DNA of 23,883 nucleotides, taken from NCBI GenBank assembly GCA_024278415.1, contig JAJRTI010000211.1:1-23883 (forward strand). The letters run 5' to 3'. A program made the position numbers and the translations under genes. Under the pieces are notes generated by a model. That model was not told where the DNA came from. It ran no database searches and saw only the letters and a list, made by a program, of their open reading frames with translations. This DNA is from Planctomycetota bacterium. GTDB taxonomy: Bacteria; Planctomycetota; Brocadiia; JAJRTI01. Below are positions 14,661-22,051 of the stretch, piece after piece. Numbering within the stretch: the stretch's first letter is position 1; each line of letters begins with the position of its first letter.

Positions 14661-16264
14661 GCAATAGATTGCGTATCGAAGATGTGAGTAAGGCTTCTGA
14701 GCAACTGACGCACGTCGAGAACGCGGACCTGATCCCGCTTCTGGGGCCGGCTGGAGAACCCGATGCCATGCCTGAGATCGAGCCGCTCTCGCAGGAGGTG
14801 AAGGATCGTATCGAGGCGACGCTCGACGACGCGGCCGTGCTGGCGATTCCCAAGCCTGCCACACCGGAGGAAGAGCAGGAACTAGTCAACAAGTTCCTCG
14901 ATGGGCTTCGGAAGCTATTCTCCAAGACGGACAACTGGACGTTCTTGCAGCCGTTTGTGCTCGCGATGGAGCACTGTGCGAAGTGCCAGACCTGCTCGGA
15001 GGCTTGCCACATTTATGAGGCGAGCGGCAAGAACGATCTGTATCGCCCCACGTACCGGTCCGAGATTCTGCGCCGCATCTACAACAAATACATCAAACCC
15101 GGCGGCAAGATTCTGGGCCGTTGGAAGCACGGCGACATCGACCTGAACTGGCGCACCATCGCCCGGCTGGCCGAGTTGTCCTATCGGTGCAACCTGTGCC
15201 GGCGATGCGCGCAGACCTGTCCGATTGGGTTGGACAACGCTTTGATCACTCGAGAGATTCGCAAGCTGCTGAGCCAGGAGATGGGCATTGCGCCCAGCGA
15301 ATTGCACGAGAAGGGGTCCATGGTTCAGTTGAAGGTCGGATCCTCCACGGGCATGACCCCCTTGGTCGTTCGGGACAACATGGAGTTCATCGACGATGAG
15401 ATGTCGGAGCTGACGGGCCTCGACGTGAAGACGCCGATGGACAAAGAGGGCGCGGACGTGCTGCTGATCCACAACGCGGGCGAGATCCTCGCGTGGCCGG
15501 AAAACGCGGGCGCATTCGCCATCCTCCTCAACGCGGCGGGCATCAACTGGACCATGTCCAGCGAAGTCATGGCCTACGACAACATCAATTATGGGCTGTT
15601 CTACGACGACGTGCAGTTTGCCCGGGTCGTGGTGCGCCACGCGCAGGCGGCCAAGAAACTCGGTGTGAAGAAGATCGTCATTGGCGAATGCGGCCACGCG
15701 CACAAGGCGTTCATGGTGACCGCGGACCGCGTGCTCACGGGCGAGCTGAACATCCCGCGGGAAAGCGCGTTCACCTTGCTCGAGCAGATCGTGTTCAGCG
15801 GCAAGATCAACTTCGACCCCTCGAAGAATGACTTCCCCGTGACGTTGCACGACCCCTGCAACGTGGTGCGCAGCATGGGCATTGTCGAGCCGCAGCGCAA
15901 GATTCTGCGTCACCTGTGCCCCAAGTTCCGCGAAATGACGCCGCACGGTGTGGAGAACTACTGCTGCGGCGGCGGCAGCGGGTTCGCGATCATATCCGGC
16001 AACAATTTCGATCAGTGGCGGTATCGTGTTTCGGGACGCAAGAAGACCCAGCAGATACTCGAAGCGTTTGCGGACGATCTAAGTCCAGAGACCAAGAAGT
16101 ACGCGTGCGCGCCGTGCAGCAACTGCAAAGGCCAGTTCCGCGACATGTTCAACTACTACGACCTGTGGGAGAAGTGTGGCATCATGTACGGCGGGTTGGT
16201 GGAACTCATCGTCAACGCCATGACTGACATTCAGGGCGATTTCATTGAGTGGGAGTGGCACTAA
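14657..16264 (+). CDS. HdrD/HmcF-like iron-sulfur protein (CCG domain, two 4Fe-4S)
   Basis: The protein has 535 residues. Two ferredoxin motifs come first: C107-x2-C110-x2-C113-x3-C117 and C178-x2-C181-x2-C184-x3-C188-P. Cysteine-rich CCG-type elements follow: GECGHAHK (343-350), HDPCNVVRSMG (398-408), YCCGGGSGF (435-443) and CAPCSNC (484-490). GECGHA in place of a standard first CCG motif is typical of HmcF, TmcB and DsrK relatives rather than archaeal HdrD. These catalytic CCG domains hold a special 4Fe-4S cluster that handles thiol/disulfide or electron exchange in the cytoplasm. The GTG at 14657 overlaps the membrane subunit's stop (GTGA). Neither a multihaem cytochrome nor other Hmc/Tmc subunits are adjacent. 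The physiological partner is unknown. Confidence 0.9.
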   Translation: MSNRLRIEDVSKASEQLTHVENADLIPLLGPAGEPDAMPEIEPLSQEVKDRIEATLDDAAVLAIPKPATPEEEQELVNKFLDGLRKLFSKTDNWTFLQPFVLAMEHCAKCQTCSEACHIYEASGKNDLYRPTYRSEILRRIYNKYIKPGGKILGRWKHGDIDLNWRTIARLAELSYRCNLCRRCAQTCPIGLDNALITREIRKLLSQEMGIAPSELHEKGSMVQLKVGSSTGMTPLVVRDNMEFIDDEMSELTGLDVKTPMDKEGADVLLIHNAGEILAWPENAGAFAILLNAAGINWTMSSEVMAYDNINYGLFYDDVQFARVVVRHAQAAKKLGVKKIVIGECGHAHKAFMVTADRVLTGELNIPRESAFTLLEQIVFSGKINFDPSKNDFPVTLHDPCNVVRSMGIVEPQRKILRHLCPKFREMTPHGVENYCCGGGSGFAIISGNNFDQWRYRVSGRKKTQQILEAFADDLSPETKKYACAPCSNCKGQFRDMFNYYDLWEKCGIMYGGLVELIVNAMTDIQGDFIEWEWH

Positions 16265-16306
16265 GAGCGCTTGACAAGACAACTCGACCGATTGGAGAAA
16301 GACAGG

Positions 16307-16696
16307 ATGCCAGAGCACCCGCGCAAGATTCTTGTGGTTGATGACGAGCCGGACACGCTGACGTACCTGACCTCGTTGCTTGAGGACAGCGGGTTCGAGG
16401 TCTTGGCGGCTTCGAACGGGAAGGAAGGCATGGAACTCGCCAGGAGCGAACACCCGGACCTGATATCGCTCGACATCACGATGCCGGAGGAGACCGGCGT
16501 GCGGATGATACGGGCGCTCCACGACGACCCGGGCACGAAGGGCATCCCCGTGGTTTTGGTGACGGGGATTGAGGCCAACTTCAAGCGCTTCATCAACAGG
16601 CAGAAACTGGTTCCCGCGCCTGCCGCGTACTTTGAGAAGCCGATCGACAGGGAGGAATACGTGGCCGAGATAAAGAGGATTCTCGGGCAATCTTGA
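16307..16696 (+). CDS. Single-domain response regulator (REC), Rrf1-like context
   Basis: The 129-residue protein is a stand-alone receiver domain. The acidic pair Asp12/Asp13 in VVDDEPD, the phosphoacceptor Asp56 in LISLDITMPEETG, Thr86 in LVTG and Lys111 in YFEKP are all present. There is no output domain, so it must act by protein contact. It starts 42 bp after the iron-sulfur gene with a GGAG-containing leader, so it is probably in the same operon. In Desulfovibrio the hmc operon likewise ends with the receiver gene rrf1, so this order recalls hmcE-hmcF-rrf1. The partner kinase may be the one encoded 1.3 kb away on the other strand. Confidence 0.93.
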   Translation: MPEHPRKILVVDDEPDTLTYLTSLLEDSGFEVLAASNGKEGMELARSEHPDLISLDITMPEETGVRMIRALHDDPGTKGIPVVLVTGIEANFKRFINRQKLVPAPAAYFEKPIDREEYVAEIKRILGQS

Positions 16697-16835
16697 CCCA
16701 AGGAGCGCACGATCCTATCGGAGGCTTCCAACGAATTCAGAGAGACAACGAATGGGTCTTGGGGACACTTGTGAGCCGTACTGGCGCCTTCGCGATCCGC
16801 ATGTGGCGCGTTTGCCACCAGACCATCGCTTCGCG

Positions 16836-16925
16836 GTCACTCTGAGCGCTTTGGCTTAGCTCAGGACAGGGTACGCGAAGAGTCTCCCCCCGAGCCTGAA
16901 GATTCTTCGCTTCGCTCAGAATGAC
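16836..16925. repeat. Imperfect inverted repeat with TTCTTCGCTTCGCTCAGAAT core
   Basis: The right arm (16901-16925, reading GATTCTTCGCTTCGCTCAGA onward) is an imperfect reverse complement of the left part (GTCACTCTGAGCG at 16836-16848, and ACGCGAAGAGTCT further in). I recall this kind of sequence as a dispersed repeat in many environmental bacterial genomes. No gene is present. Confidence 0.6.
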
Positions 16926-16980
16926 AGTCTGTTCTACTATGTCCCAAGATATCGAGCTTTGTTTTGTGCCACGTAGGTTT

Positions 16981-17182
16981 CAACGCCAACGGCGTTGTGT
17001 CTTAAAGCCCAGGGTTGCGCACGTAGTGGGCAACCCTGGGAGGAGGGCCCCATGCCCAACCAACCCCGAATGGGGTTGCGTCCGTTCCGTCCATCCGGAG
17101 CAAACCGACGCAACGCCGTTGGCGTTGGATGCCGGGCGCGCGGCCCCAGGGTTGCGGGCTTCGCCCACAACCCTGGGCTTTA
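16981..17182. repeat. Nested palindromic repeat with CCCAGGGTTG hairpins
   Basis: The 17 bases at 16981-16997 are exactly reverse-complementary to 17111-17127, and the 15 bases at 17003-17017 to 17168-17182. Individual hairpins are visible at 16981-16997 (CAACGCC/GGCGTTG), 17008-17040 (CCCAGGGTTGC/GCAACCCTGGG), 17060-17078 (CAACCCC/GGGGTTG) and about 17146-17177. The same AGCCCAGGGTTGCG word occurs again at the end of the window. Confidence 0.85.
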
Positions 17183-17428
17183 GGACGGAATCCCTGTCGG
17201 GATTCATATGCGATCGAAGGTTGCCTGGACCGGAGTGGAGGCCACCAGACCGTTGCTTCGCTTCAATGAGCAGCGTGTGACGTTCTGGATACGCTTGAAT
17301 TGCGGTCTCGCCCCATGGGCCGCGGCGCACCCAAGAACCCAATCTGCATTCGTTGTCTATCTGAATTCGTTGGGGGCATTCTGCATGGCTGGGCACCGCC
17401 CCTGCCCATGCAAGCCGGTAAGCGCCCG

Positions 17429-17959
17429 CTACGATGTCCGGCGGAGCGTCTGGAGGACTTGCTTGAGGGTCTCGACGGGCGCATCGTCGAGCATGCCCGC
17501 GATCTCCTCGCGCAGCGCCTGCGCATCCGCACCGGCCCAATCCCCCTCGCGGGCGGGAGACCCCACTAACCCAACCACGGTCTCGACATACTCCTGGAGC
17601 TTCACGGGCTTCTCGAGATGGGCGTCTGGGCGACGGGCTGTGTGCCCCTTGAACAACTCATCGAAATCCCCTTGGCCCAAGTCGTCCCGCGAGTGGGCGG
17701 TCACCACGACGACGGGCACGGGGTCCCAAGCAGGGTTCTCGCGGAGACGCCGGTAGAACCTGGCGCCGGATTCCCTGGGCATCACGAGGTCCAGCGACAC
17801 ACAGTCCGGGCGGTGCTTGTGCATCTTCACGAGAGCTTCGTGGCCGTTGGACGCGGTCACCACGTTGAACCCTGCGTCCTCCAACGCCATGCGAAGGGCA
17901 ATCACGACGTCGGGTTCATCATCAGCGACCAGCACGGTCTTGCGGGATGGGTTCGTCAT
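17429..17959 (-). CDS. Response regulator with short C-terminal extension
   Basis: The 176-residue protein consists of a receiver domain (about 7-130) with VADDEPD (Asp13/Asp14), phosphoacceptor Asp57 in SLDLVMPRESG, a VTAHS segment and Lys118 in LEKPVK. A helical, acidic tail of about 45 residues has no recognisable DNA-binding motif. The ATG at 17959 is preceded by GAGAAGGAC, a fair Shine-Dalgarno. It lies 43 bp behind the histidine kinase gene and is almost surely its cognate regulator. It is similar in style to the receiver at 16307, including the MP-E-E/S-G and EYV segments, which suggests a duplication. The genes for the two receivers converge on the repeat region between them. Confidence 0.92.
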   Translation of the reverse strand: MTNPSRKTVLVADDEPDVVIALRMALEDAGFNVVTASNGHEALVKMHKHRPDCVSLDLVMPRESGARFYRRLRENPAWDPVPVVVVTAHSRDDLGQGDFDELFKGHTARRPDAHLEKPVKLQEYVETVVGLVGSPAREGDWAGADAQALREEIAGMLDDAPVETLKQVLQTLRRTS

Positions 17960-18002
17960 TGCACGTGTCCTTCTCGTTTGCGGAGAAGCTTCAAGCTTTC
18001 CA

Positions 18003-19478
18003 TCAAGAGGGGCGATCTTCGTCCTGTGCAGGCAGATCCTCGGGTTTCCCATCCGCCAGGGCGGGCAGGCGGCGTCGAGGGAAAACCAGTCGGAATGCAC
18101 TGCCTTGACCAGGCGTGTAATCGACGGTCATGTGGCCGCCGTGCTCGGATACGATCTTGCGCGTCTCCAGCAGGCCCAGCCCGGCGCCGCGGGTTCCTTT
18201 GGTCGTGAAGAAGGTGGTGAAGACCTTCTGCTTGACCTCGTAGTCCATGCCACAGCCATCGTCGAGAACCTCGAAAACCAGGTCGCCATCTTGCTCGCGG
18301 GTCTTGACCGATACGTGCCGTTCTGGCTTTTCGCTCATCTGACAGGCGTCGATCGCGTTGGAGACCAGATTGGTCAGGCAGGCGTGAATGCCCTCGGGGT
18401 CCATGGGCGCCACGGGGTCTCCGGGAGCCAAGTCTGATGTGAGCATGATGCCAGCCTGTCTGGCGCCATCTTCGTAGAGGGCGACGACATCGCGAGCGAT
18501 CTGGTTGACGTTTACCATCTCGATGTGCGGGGTGCGGCCCTTTGAGAAGTTTAGGAAATCTCTCATGAAGCTCGAAATCTTCTCAATGTTTCTTTCGAGC
18601 ATCTCCCAGCCCTGTTCGACCACTTTCTGATCCTGCCGACGCAAGCCCGAGCCCACCACGTACACGCCGCCTTCGAGACCCATGAGAATGTTCTTAACGC
18701 CATGCGCAATGCCGGCGACGGTCTGGCCCACGGCCGCGAGCCGCTCGGATTCGAGCAGCTCCCGCTCGAGTGTCCGAAGCTCAGTCACGTCCAAGGCGAT
18801 CTCAATGACATGGCCGGAATCGCTGCCGTTGAGGGAGAAGGGCGAGGTGCTGACGATGTAGTCCACCCTCTCGCCCCTCTTGTCCACCCCTTCCTGTGGG
18901 GCACTGTGAACCTGTCCGTCGCGGAGAGTTCGCCTCGCTGGGCAGTCCTCGCATTCGCGCGGCTGGCGTTTGTACACCTCGTAGCAGCGCCGGCCGGACG
19001 GGTCGCCGAATGTCTCGCGGAACTTGCCATTTGCTTGCACGATCGTCAGGTTCTCGTCGAGCACCGCAATGTAGCAGGGCACCCCCTCGAACAAAACTTG
19101 GTTCTCGGGCTGAAGCCTCCTGGCCTCAGTCACGTCGGTGGATATCTCGATGACGTACGGCGTGTCGCCATCATCCGTCTTCATGGGCACGACGTGAACG
19201 AGATGGTGGATCTGCCGGCCGGAGTGGTCCGTTAGCACTTCGTCCCGCACCCGCACCTGGCCGTCAATAAACGTTTGCATAGCCGTGCAGCCGACACAAG
19301 GCTCCGCGCGCCTCTTGTAGACCTCGAAGCACTTTCGCCCCTGCCACTTGCCGAAGACCTCTTGAAAGTGCTGGTTCGCTCGCACGATCCGGTGGGATCG
19401 GTCAATCACAGTGACCGCGAAGGGCACGAGATCAAAGAGATGGGCATCGAGCCAGCCTTGTAGGTTGCACATCGTCAT
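18003..19478 (-). CDS. Soluble PAS-PAS histidine kinase with two C-x10-C-x2-C motifs
   Basis: The 491-residue kinase has no transmembrane segment. PAS domain 1 (about 12-115) and PAS domain 2 (about 127-232) carry identical cysteine patterns: C50-x10-C61-x2-C64 in KCFEVYKRRAEPCVGC, and C165-x10-C176-x2-C179 in RCYEVYKRQPRECEDC. The dimerisation domain has the phospho-accepting His259 in GIAHGVKNIL, where the usual Glu after His is Gly. The sequence GLEGGVYVVGSG (267-278) and a GWEMLERN segment (290-297) follow. The ATPase domain shows the N box around Asn374, DDGCGMD (406-412) and TTKGTRGAGLGL (425-436). The cysteines suggest metal, iron-sulfur or thiol-based redox sensing. ATG 19478 is chosen because a candidate promoter lies just upstream; ATG 19472 is also possible. 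The response regulator follows after 43 bp. Confidence 0.9.
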   Translation of the reverse strand: MTMCNLQGWLDAHLFDLVPFAVTVIDRSHRIVRANQHFQEVFGKWQGRKCFEVYKRRAEPCVGCTAMQTFIDGQVRVRDEVLTDHSGRQIHHLVHVVPMKTDDGDTPYVIEISTDVTEARRLQPENQVLFEGVPCYIAVLDENLTIVQANGKFRETFGDPSGRRCYEVYKRQPRECEDCPARRTLRDGQVHSAPQEGVDKRGERVDYIVSTSPFSLNGSDSGHVIEIALDVTELRTLERELLESERLAAVGQTVAGIAHGVKNILMGLEGGVYVVGSGLRRQDQKVVEQGWEMLERNIEKISSFMRDFLNFSKGRTPHIEMVNVNQIARDVVALYEDGARQAGIMLTSDLAPGDPVAPMDPEGIHACLTNLVSNAIDACQMSEKPERHVSVKTREQDGDLVFEVLDDGCGMDYEVKQKVFTTFFTTKGTRGAGLGLLETRKIVSEHGGHMTVDYTPGQGSAFRLVFPRRRLPALADGKPEDLPAQDEDRPS

Positions 19479-19593
19479 GGGCCGTTGCGTTCGTCGATCT
19501 GGAGTTGTCGTGCCCTCGAAGGAAGGGCCCCCATTGTGCGGCGAGGCAGCCGATTGGAGCCATGCTCCGCCCTCGCTGGCCCTGTGGCCGGGC

Positions 19594-19622
19594 ATGATAT
19601 CCAAAAGTACCGACAGGGGCAA
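19594..19622 (-). promoter_or_regulatory. Candidate promoter for the histidine kinase operon
   Basis: On the minus strand TTGCCC (19617-19622) and TATCAT (19594-19599) are separated by 17 bases, matching consensus at 4 and 5 of 6 positions. Transcription would start near 19587, about 110 nt before the ATG at 19478. This argues against longer readings of the kinase gene. Confidence 0.45.
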
Positions 19623-19776
19623 GCCAAGGCGCGCGGGGCCCAACTTGTCCGCCGCCGCCTGGGCCACTACAATGGCGGCGAGCCGACGCGGGGATGGGGC
19701 CGCTGAGCCGGCCAGGGCTCGGGCTTTTGCGATACACTCGGCGCGCGCATCTGACAGAACTTGAGAGCATCCACGA

Positions 19777-21117
19777 ATGACGGCTCCCAAACGACTTCTC
19801 TTCCGGCAGGTCTTGTGGGGCTCGGCCGCGCTTGTGGTGGGCGTGGGGGGGGCAGCGGCCATCGAGCCCTACTGCGGAGCGGGGGGGGCCGCGGCGATTC
19901 GGGCGGCGCGGGCCATCGCGAGCGTGCTCGTGGTGCTCTTCGTGCCGGGAGTGTTCCTCGTGCCATGGATCTGCCGGCGCGGGGCGACGACGTTGAGCGC
20001 GGCCCTCGGGTGGGCCTTCGCTGCCAATGTGGTGCTGCTGGTTGGCTTGACGTCGGTGGTGAAGTACGCGATCGGCCCGTTGAGCTTCGCCAACCTCTTC
20101 GCACCGATTGCGGTTCTCTCGCTGGTCGGTGGTGTGTGTGTTTATTGGCGCTGCTGGGACTGGGAGGTGGGGCAGGATTTCGCGGGGCTCGGCCGGTGGA
20201 TCGCCGCGGGGGCGGCGGCGTTACTGGCGTTTGCTTGGCTCACGACCCAGCCCTTTTTGCCATCGGAGCACGACTACTTTTCCGACGCCAACGGCTGGCA
20301 GCAGCTCGCGGCGTGCATCGCTCCGCCCGTGGACTTGGCGCATCGCGGCGCGGCGTATGACGTCGTGGTGGGTGAGAAGACGCGCGATCCCCATGTGTAT
20401 CGCTTCGTTCAGAATCGACTCGTCATTCGGTTCCGGAATGCCGGCCCGCGCTTGCCGTTGCGCATCACGGCGATCGTGCAGAACTTCGAGGAACAGGATG
20501 CCGCGGTCAAGTGTACTCTCGCCGGCGCGGCCGTTTGGTCGGGCCTTGCGCCGGGACGGTTCATCAGAGGCAAATACTGGGACAACCGCCAGTCCAACAA
20601 CGTCCTGTTGTCCGAACGCGTCTATGTGCCGTCCGGCGAGAGCGATTTCGTTGTGACGCTGCGCTCGCGCGACGGTGGCGCCCTGCCGAAGGGCGGCCGA
20701 GTGCTTTGGCACGATCTGGCGAATCTGGATCGAGCCGGACTCTTGAAGCGATTCTCCAAGCGATTCGTCATCGCGAACACGGACGACGTTCGCCAGCATC
20801 TGAGCCTGGCGCGGAGCCTCATTGAATCCCTGATTCCCATCGACAACACGCGGCAGTACTACATCACGGATTGGCCGCTGCACTACTACCAGAACGCGTT
20901 CGCCCTCGTGCTTGGGGGTAACCGACTCGAGACGTTTTGGTGGGCCCATTGGGTGAAGCTGCTGTTGGTGCTGGCCATGTTGGTGCGCATCGGCTGCACC
21001 GGCGCGGATGGGTCGCTGGGTGCGGCGCGGACCACAAAGTTGTTGGTGACTTCCCTCGCCGCTTTAGCCCTCATGAACACCACCAAGGCGCTGCCGATCG
21101 GCGACTCTGCCGCGTAG
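19777..21117 (+). CDS. Polytopic membrane protein, N-terminal part (ends at in-frame TAG)
   Basis: I do not recognise a named family. The 446 residues hold about five N-terminal membrane segments (near 12-29, 48-65, 77-99, 107-124 and 141-157). A soluble stretch of about 220 residues follows (about 160-385) with conserved-looking SEHDYFSDANGWQQ and YYITDWPLHYYQNAF, then membrane segments near 391-405 and 421-433. The architecture, with a large domain between membrane blocks, would fit a GT-C-like glycosyltransferase or a cell-surface polymer enzyme, but this is a guess. The frame ends at TAG 21115-21117, and the same frame reopens at once into another 300 membrane-rich residues. The natural protein therefore probably runs to 22044, and this copy carries a nonsense codon or is split. 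The start is divergent from the kinase gene and has no good SD. Confidence 0.7.
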   Translation: MTAPKRLLFRQVLWGSAALVVGVGGAAAIEPYCGAGGAAAIRAARAIASVLVVLFVPGVFLVPWICRRGATTLSAALGWAFAANVVLLVGLTSVVKYAIGPLSFANLFAPIAVLSLVGGVCVYWRCWDWEVGQDFAGLGRWIAAGAAALLAFAWLTTQPFLPSEHDYFSDANGWQQLAACIAPPVDLAHRGAAYDVVVGEKTRDPHVYRFVQNRLVIRFRNAGPRLPLRITAIVQNFEEQDAAVKCTLAGAAVWSGLAPGRFIRGKYWDNRQSNNVLLSERVYVPSGESDFVVTLRSRDGGALPKGGRVLWHDLANLDRAGLLKRFSKRFVIANTDDVRQHLSLARSLIESLIPIDNTRQYYITDWPLHYYQNAFALVLGGNRLETFWWAHWVKLLLVLAMLVRIGCTGADGSLGAARTTKLLVTSLAALALMNTTKALPIGDSAA

Positions 21118-21132
21118 CACGACAACACGGAG

Positions 21133-22044
21133 ATGCTGCTCGTGGCCGCGATGGTGCTTTTCATGGTCCAGCGCCGCTGGCGGCTGTTCTTCGTGTGCGG
21201 GTGCTTGGCGAGTCTCACGCAGCACCCCACGATCCTGCTCGTGGGGCTGTTGATGGGGGCCGGCCTGCTGTGGAGCGAGGAGCGGCCGGCCATGGTCCGC
21301 TGCCTGGTGGGGTATGCCGGTTTCCTCGTGGTGTGCGGGCTGGTGCTGTTCGCTGTGGGGCACCTCGTGGGCGACTGGCCTCAATGGGAGTTTCGGCTGA
21401 GGCACGACGATTCCCGACGGTTCGACTTGCTCCGGGAGGCGTGGGCCATCCCGGCACTCACCGTGCCCTACATTCTCGAACGGGCATGGGCGTTTTGCGT
21501 GCTGCAACTGGCCATGGTGGGCTTCTTGCCTCTGGTGCTGCTGGCCGGCTGCCGCCGATTCTCCCTATGGCTTGTGATTGCCACCGCGCTCTATCTGTTG
21601 CCGGTGTGCGCGAGCACCATCCACCGCATCCACTACGTGTCGCTGCCCATCGTCACGCTCATGGCCGCGAGCTTGCCCGTGTTTGGCTCATGGCGGAAGA
21701 AGCGCCGAGTGGCCGTCGGCGTTCTCGCGCTCGTGGTCGGAGTGGGCTGCACTTTTCGACTGAGCACTGCGTCCCGCGACACGAGCTTCCGCTTCAGCGA
21801 GCAGGTGCTGTACGCGTCGGCTCCCCCTCCGGCCCTGGCCGCCGGCCTAATGGACTGGGCCAAGCGCTTGCAGCGCCATGGAAAGCTTCGGCCGGCGATC
21901 CAAGCCCTCAAGCGGGCCGCGCTTGAAAGCTACACCCACCGCGCACCCGCGTACGAGTGGATCGCGGCGCTCTACGACGAACAGGGCGACCCCGCGGCGG
22001 CTGGGCGATGGCGTGCGCGAGCGCGTGCACTCGGCGGCCCGTGA
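21133..22044 (+). CDS. Polytopic membrane protein, C-terminal part (same frame after TAG)
   Basis: The 303-residue frame is in the same phase as the preceding one, separated only by a TAG and five sense codons (21118-21132). It holds about seven further membrane segments, for example around LLVAAMVLFMV, TILLVGLLMGAGLLW, GFLVVCGLVLFAVGHLV, LWLVIATALYLLPVC and VAVGVLALVVGVGC. A soluble tail of about 75 residues follows, whose helices (KLRPAIQALKRAALES, PAYEWIAALYDEQGDPAAA) look like a single tetratricopeptide-type hairpin. No ribosome binding site precedes the ATG at 21133, so independent translation is doubtful. It stops 7 bp before the convergent radical SAM gene's end. Most likely it is the distal half of one 755-codon gene. 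Confidence 0.6.
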   Translation: MLLVAAMVLFMVQRRWRLFFVCGCLASLTQHPTILLVGLLMGAGLLWSEERPAMVRCLVGYAGFLVVCGLVLFAVGHLVGDWPQWEFRLRHDDSRRFDLLREAWAIPALTVPYILERAWAFCVLQLAMVGFLPLVLLAGCRRFSLWLVIATALYLLPVCASTIHRIHYVSLPIVTLMAASLPVFGSWRKKRRVAVGVLALVVGVGCTFRLSTASRDTSFRFSEQVLYASAPPPALAAGLMDWAKRLQRHGKLRPAIQALKRAALESYTHRAPAYEWIAALYDEQGDPAAAGRWRARARALGGP

Positions 22045-22051
22045 GGCTCCC

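Larger units (their letters stand above)
16728..17373. repeat. 646-bp element bounded by 27-bp inverted repeats
   Basis: The 27 bases at 16728-16754 (starting CCAACGAATTCAG) and the reverse complement of 17347-17373 agree at 26 positions. Weaker similarity continues inward after a small insertion. Two other inverted-repeat elements (16836-16925 and 16981-17182) lie inside. There is no transposase frame. The element fills most of the space between two convergent receiver genes. It may be a non-autonomous mobile element or a stack of nested palindromes. Confidence 0.75.

Noticed and set aside
17208..17756. Plus-strand frame opposite the second response regulator
   Set aside because: It is antisense to a receiver domain with all catalytic residues and starts in repeat DNA.
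19479..19862. Longer N-terminus for the histidine kinase
   Set aside because: The extra 128 residues have no domain signature, cover a candidate promoter and would overlap the divergent membrane protein gene.
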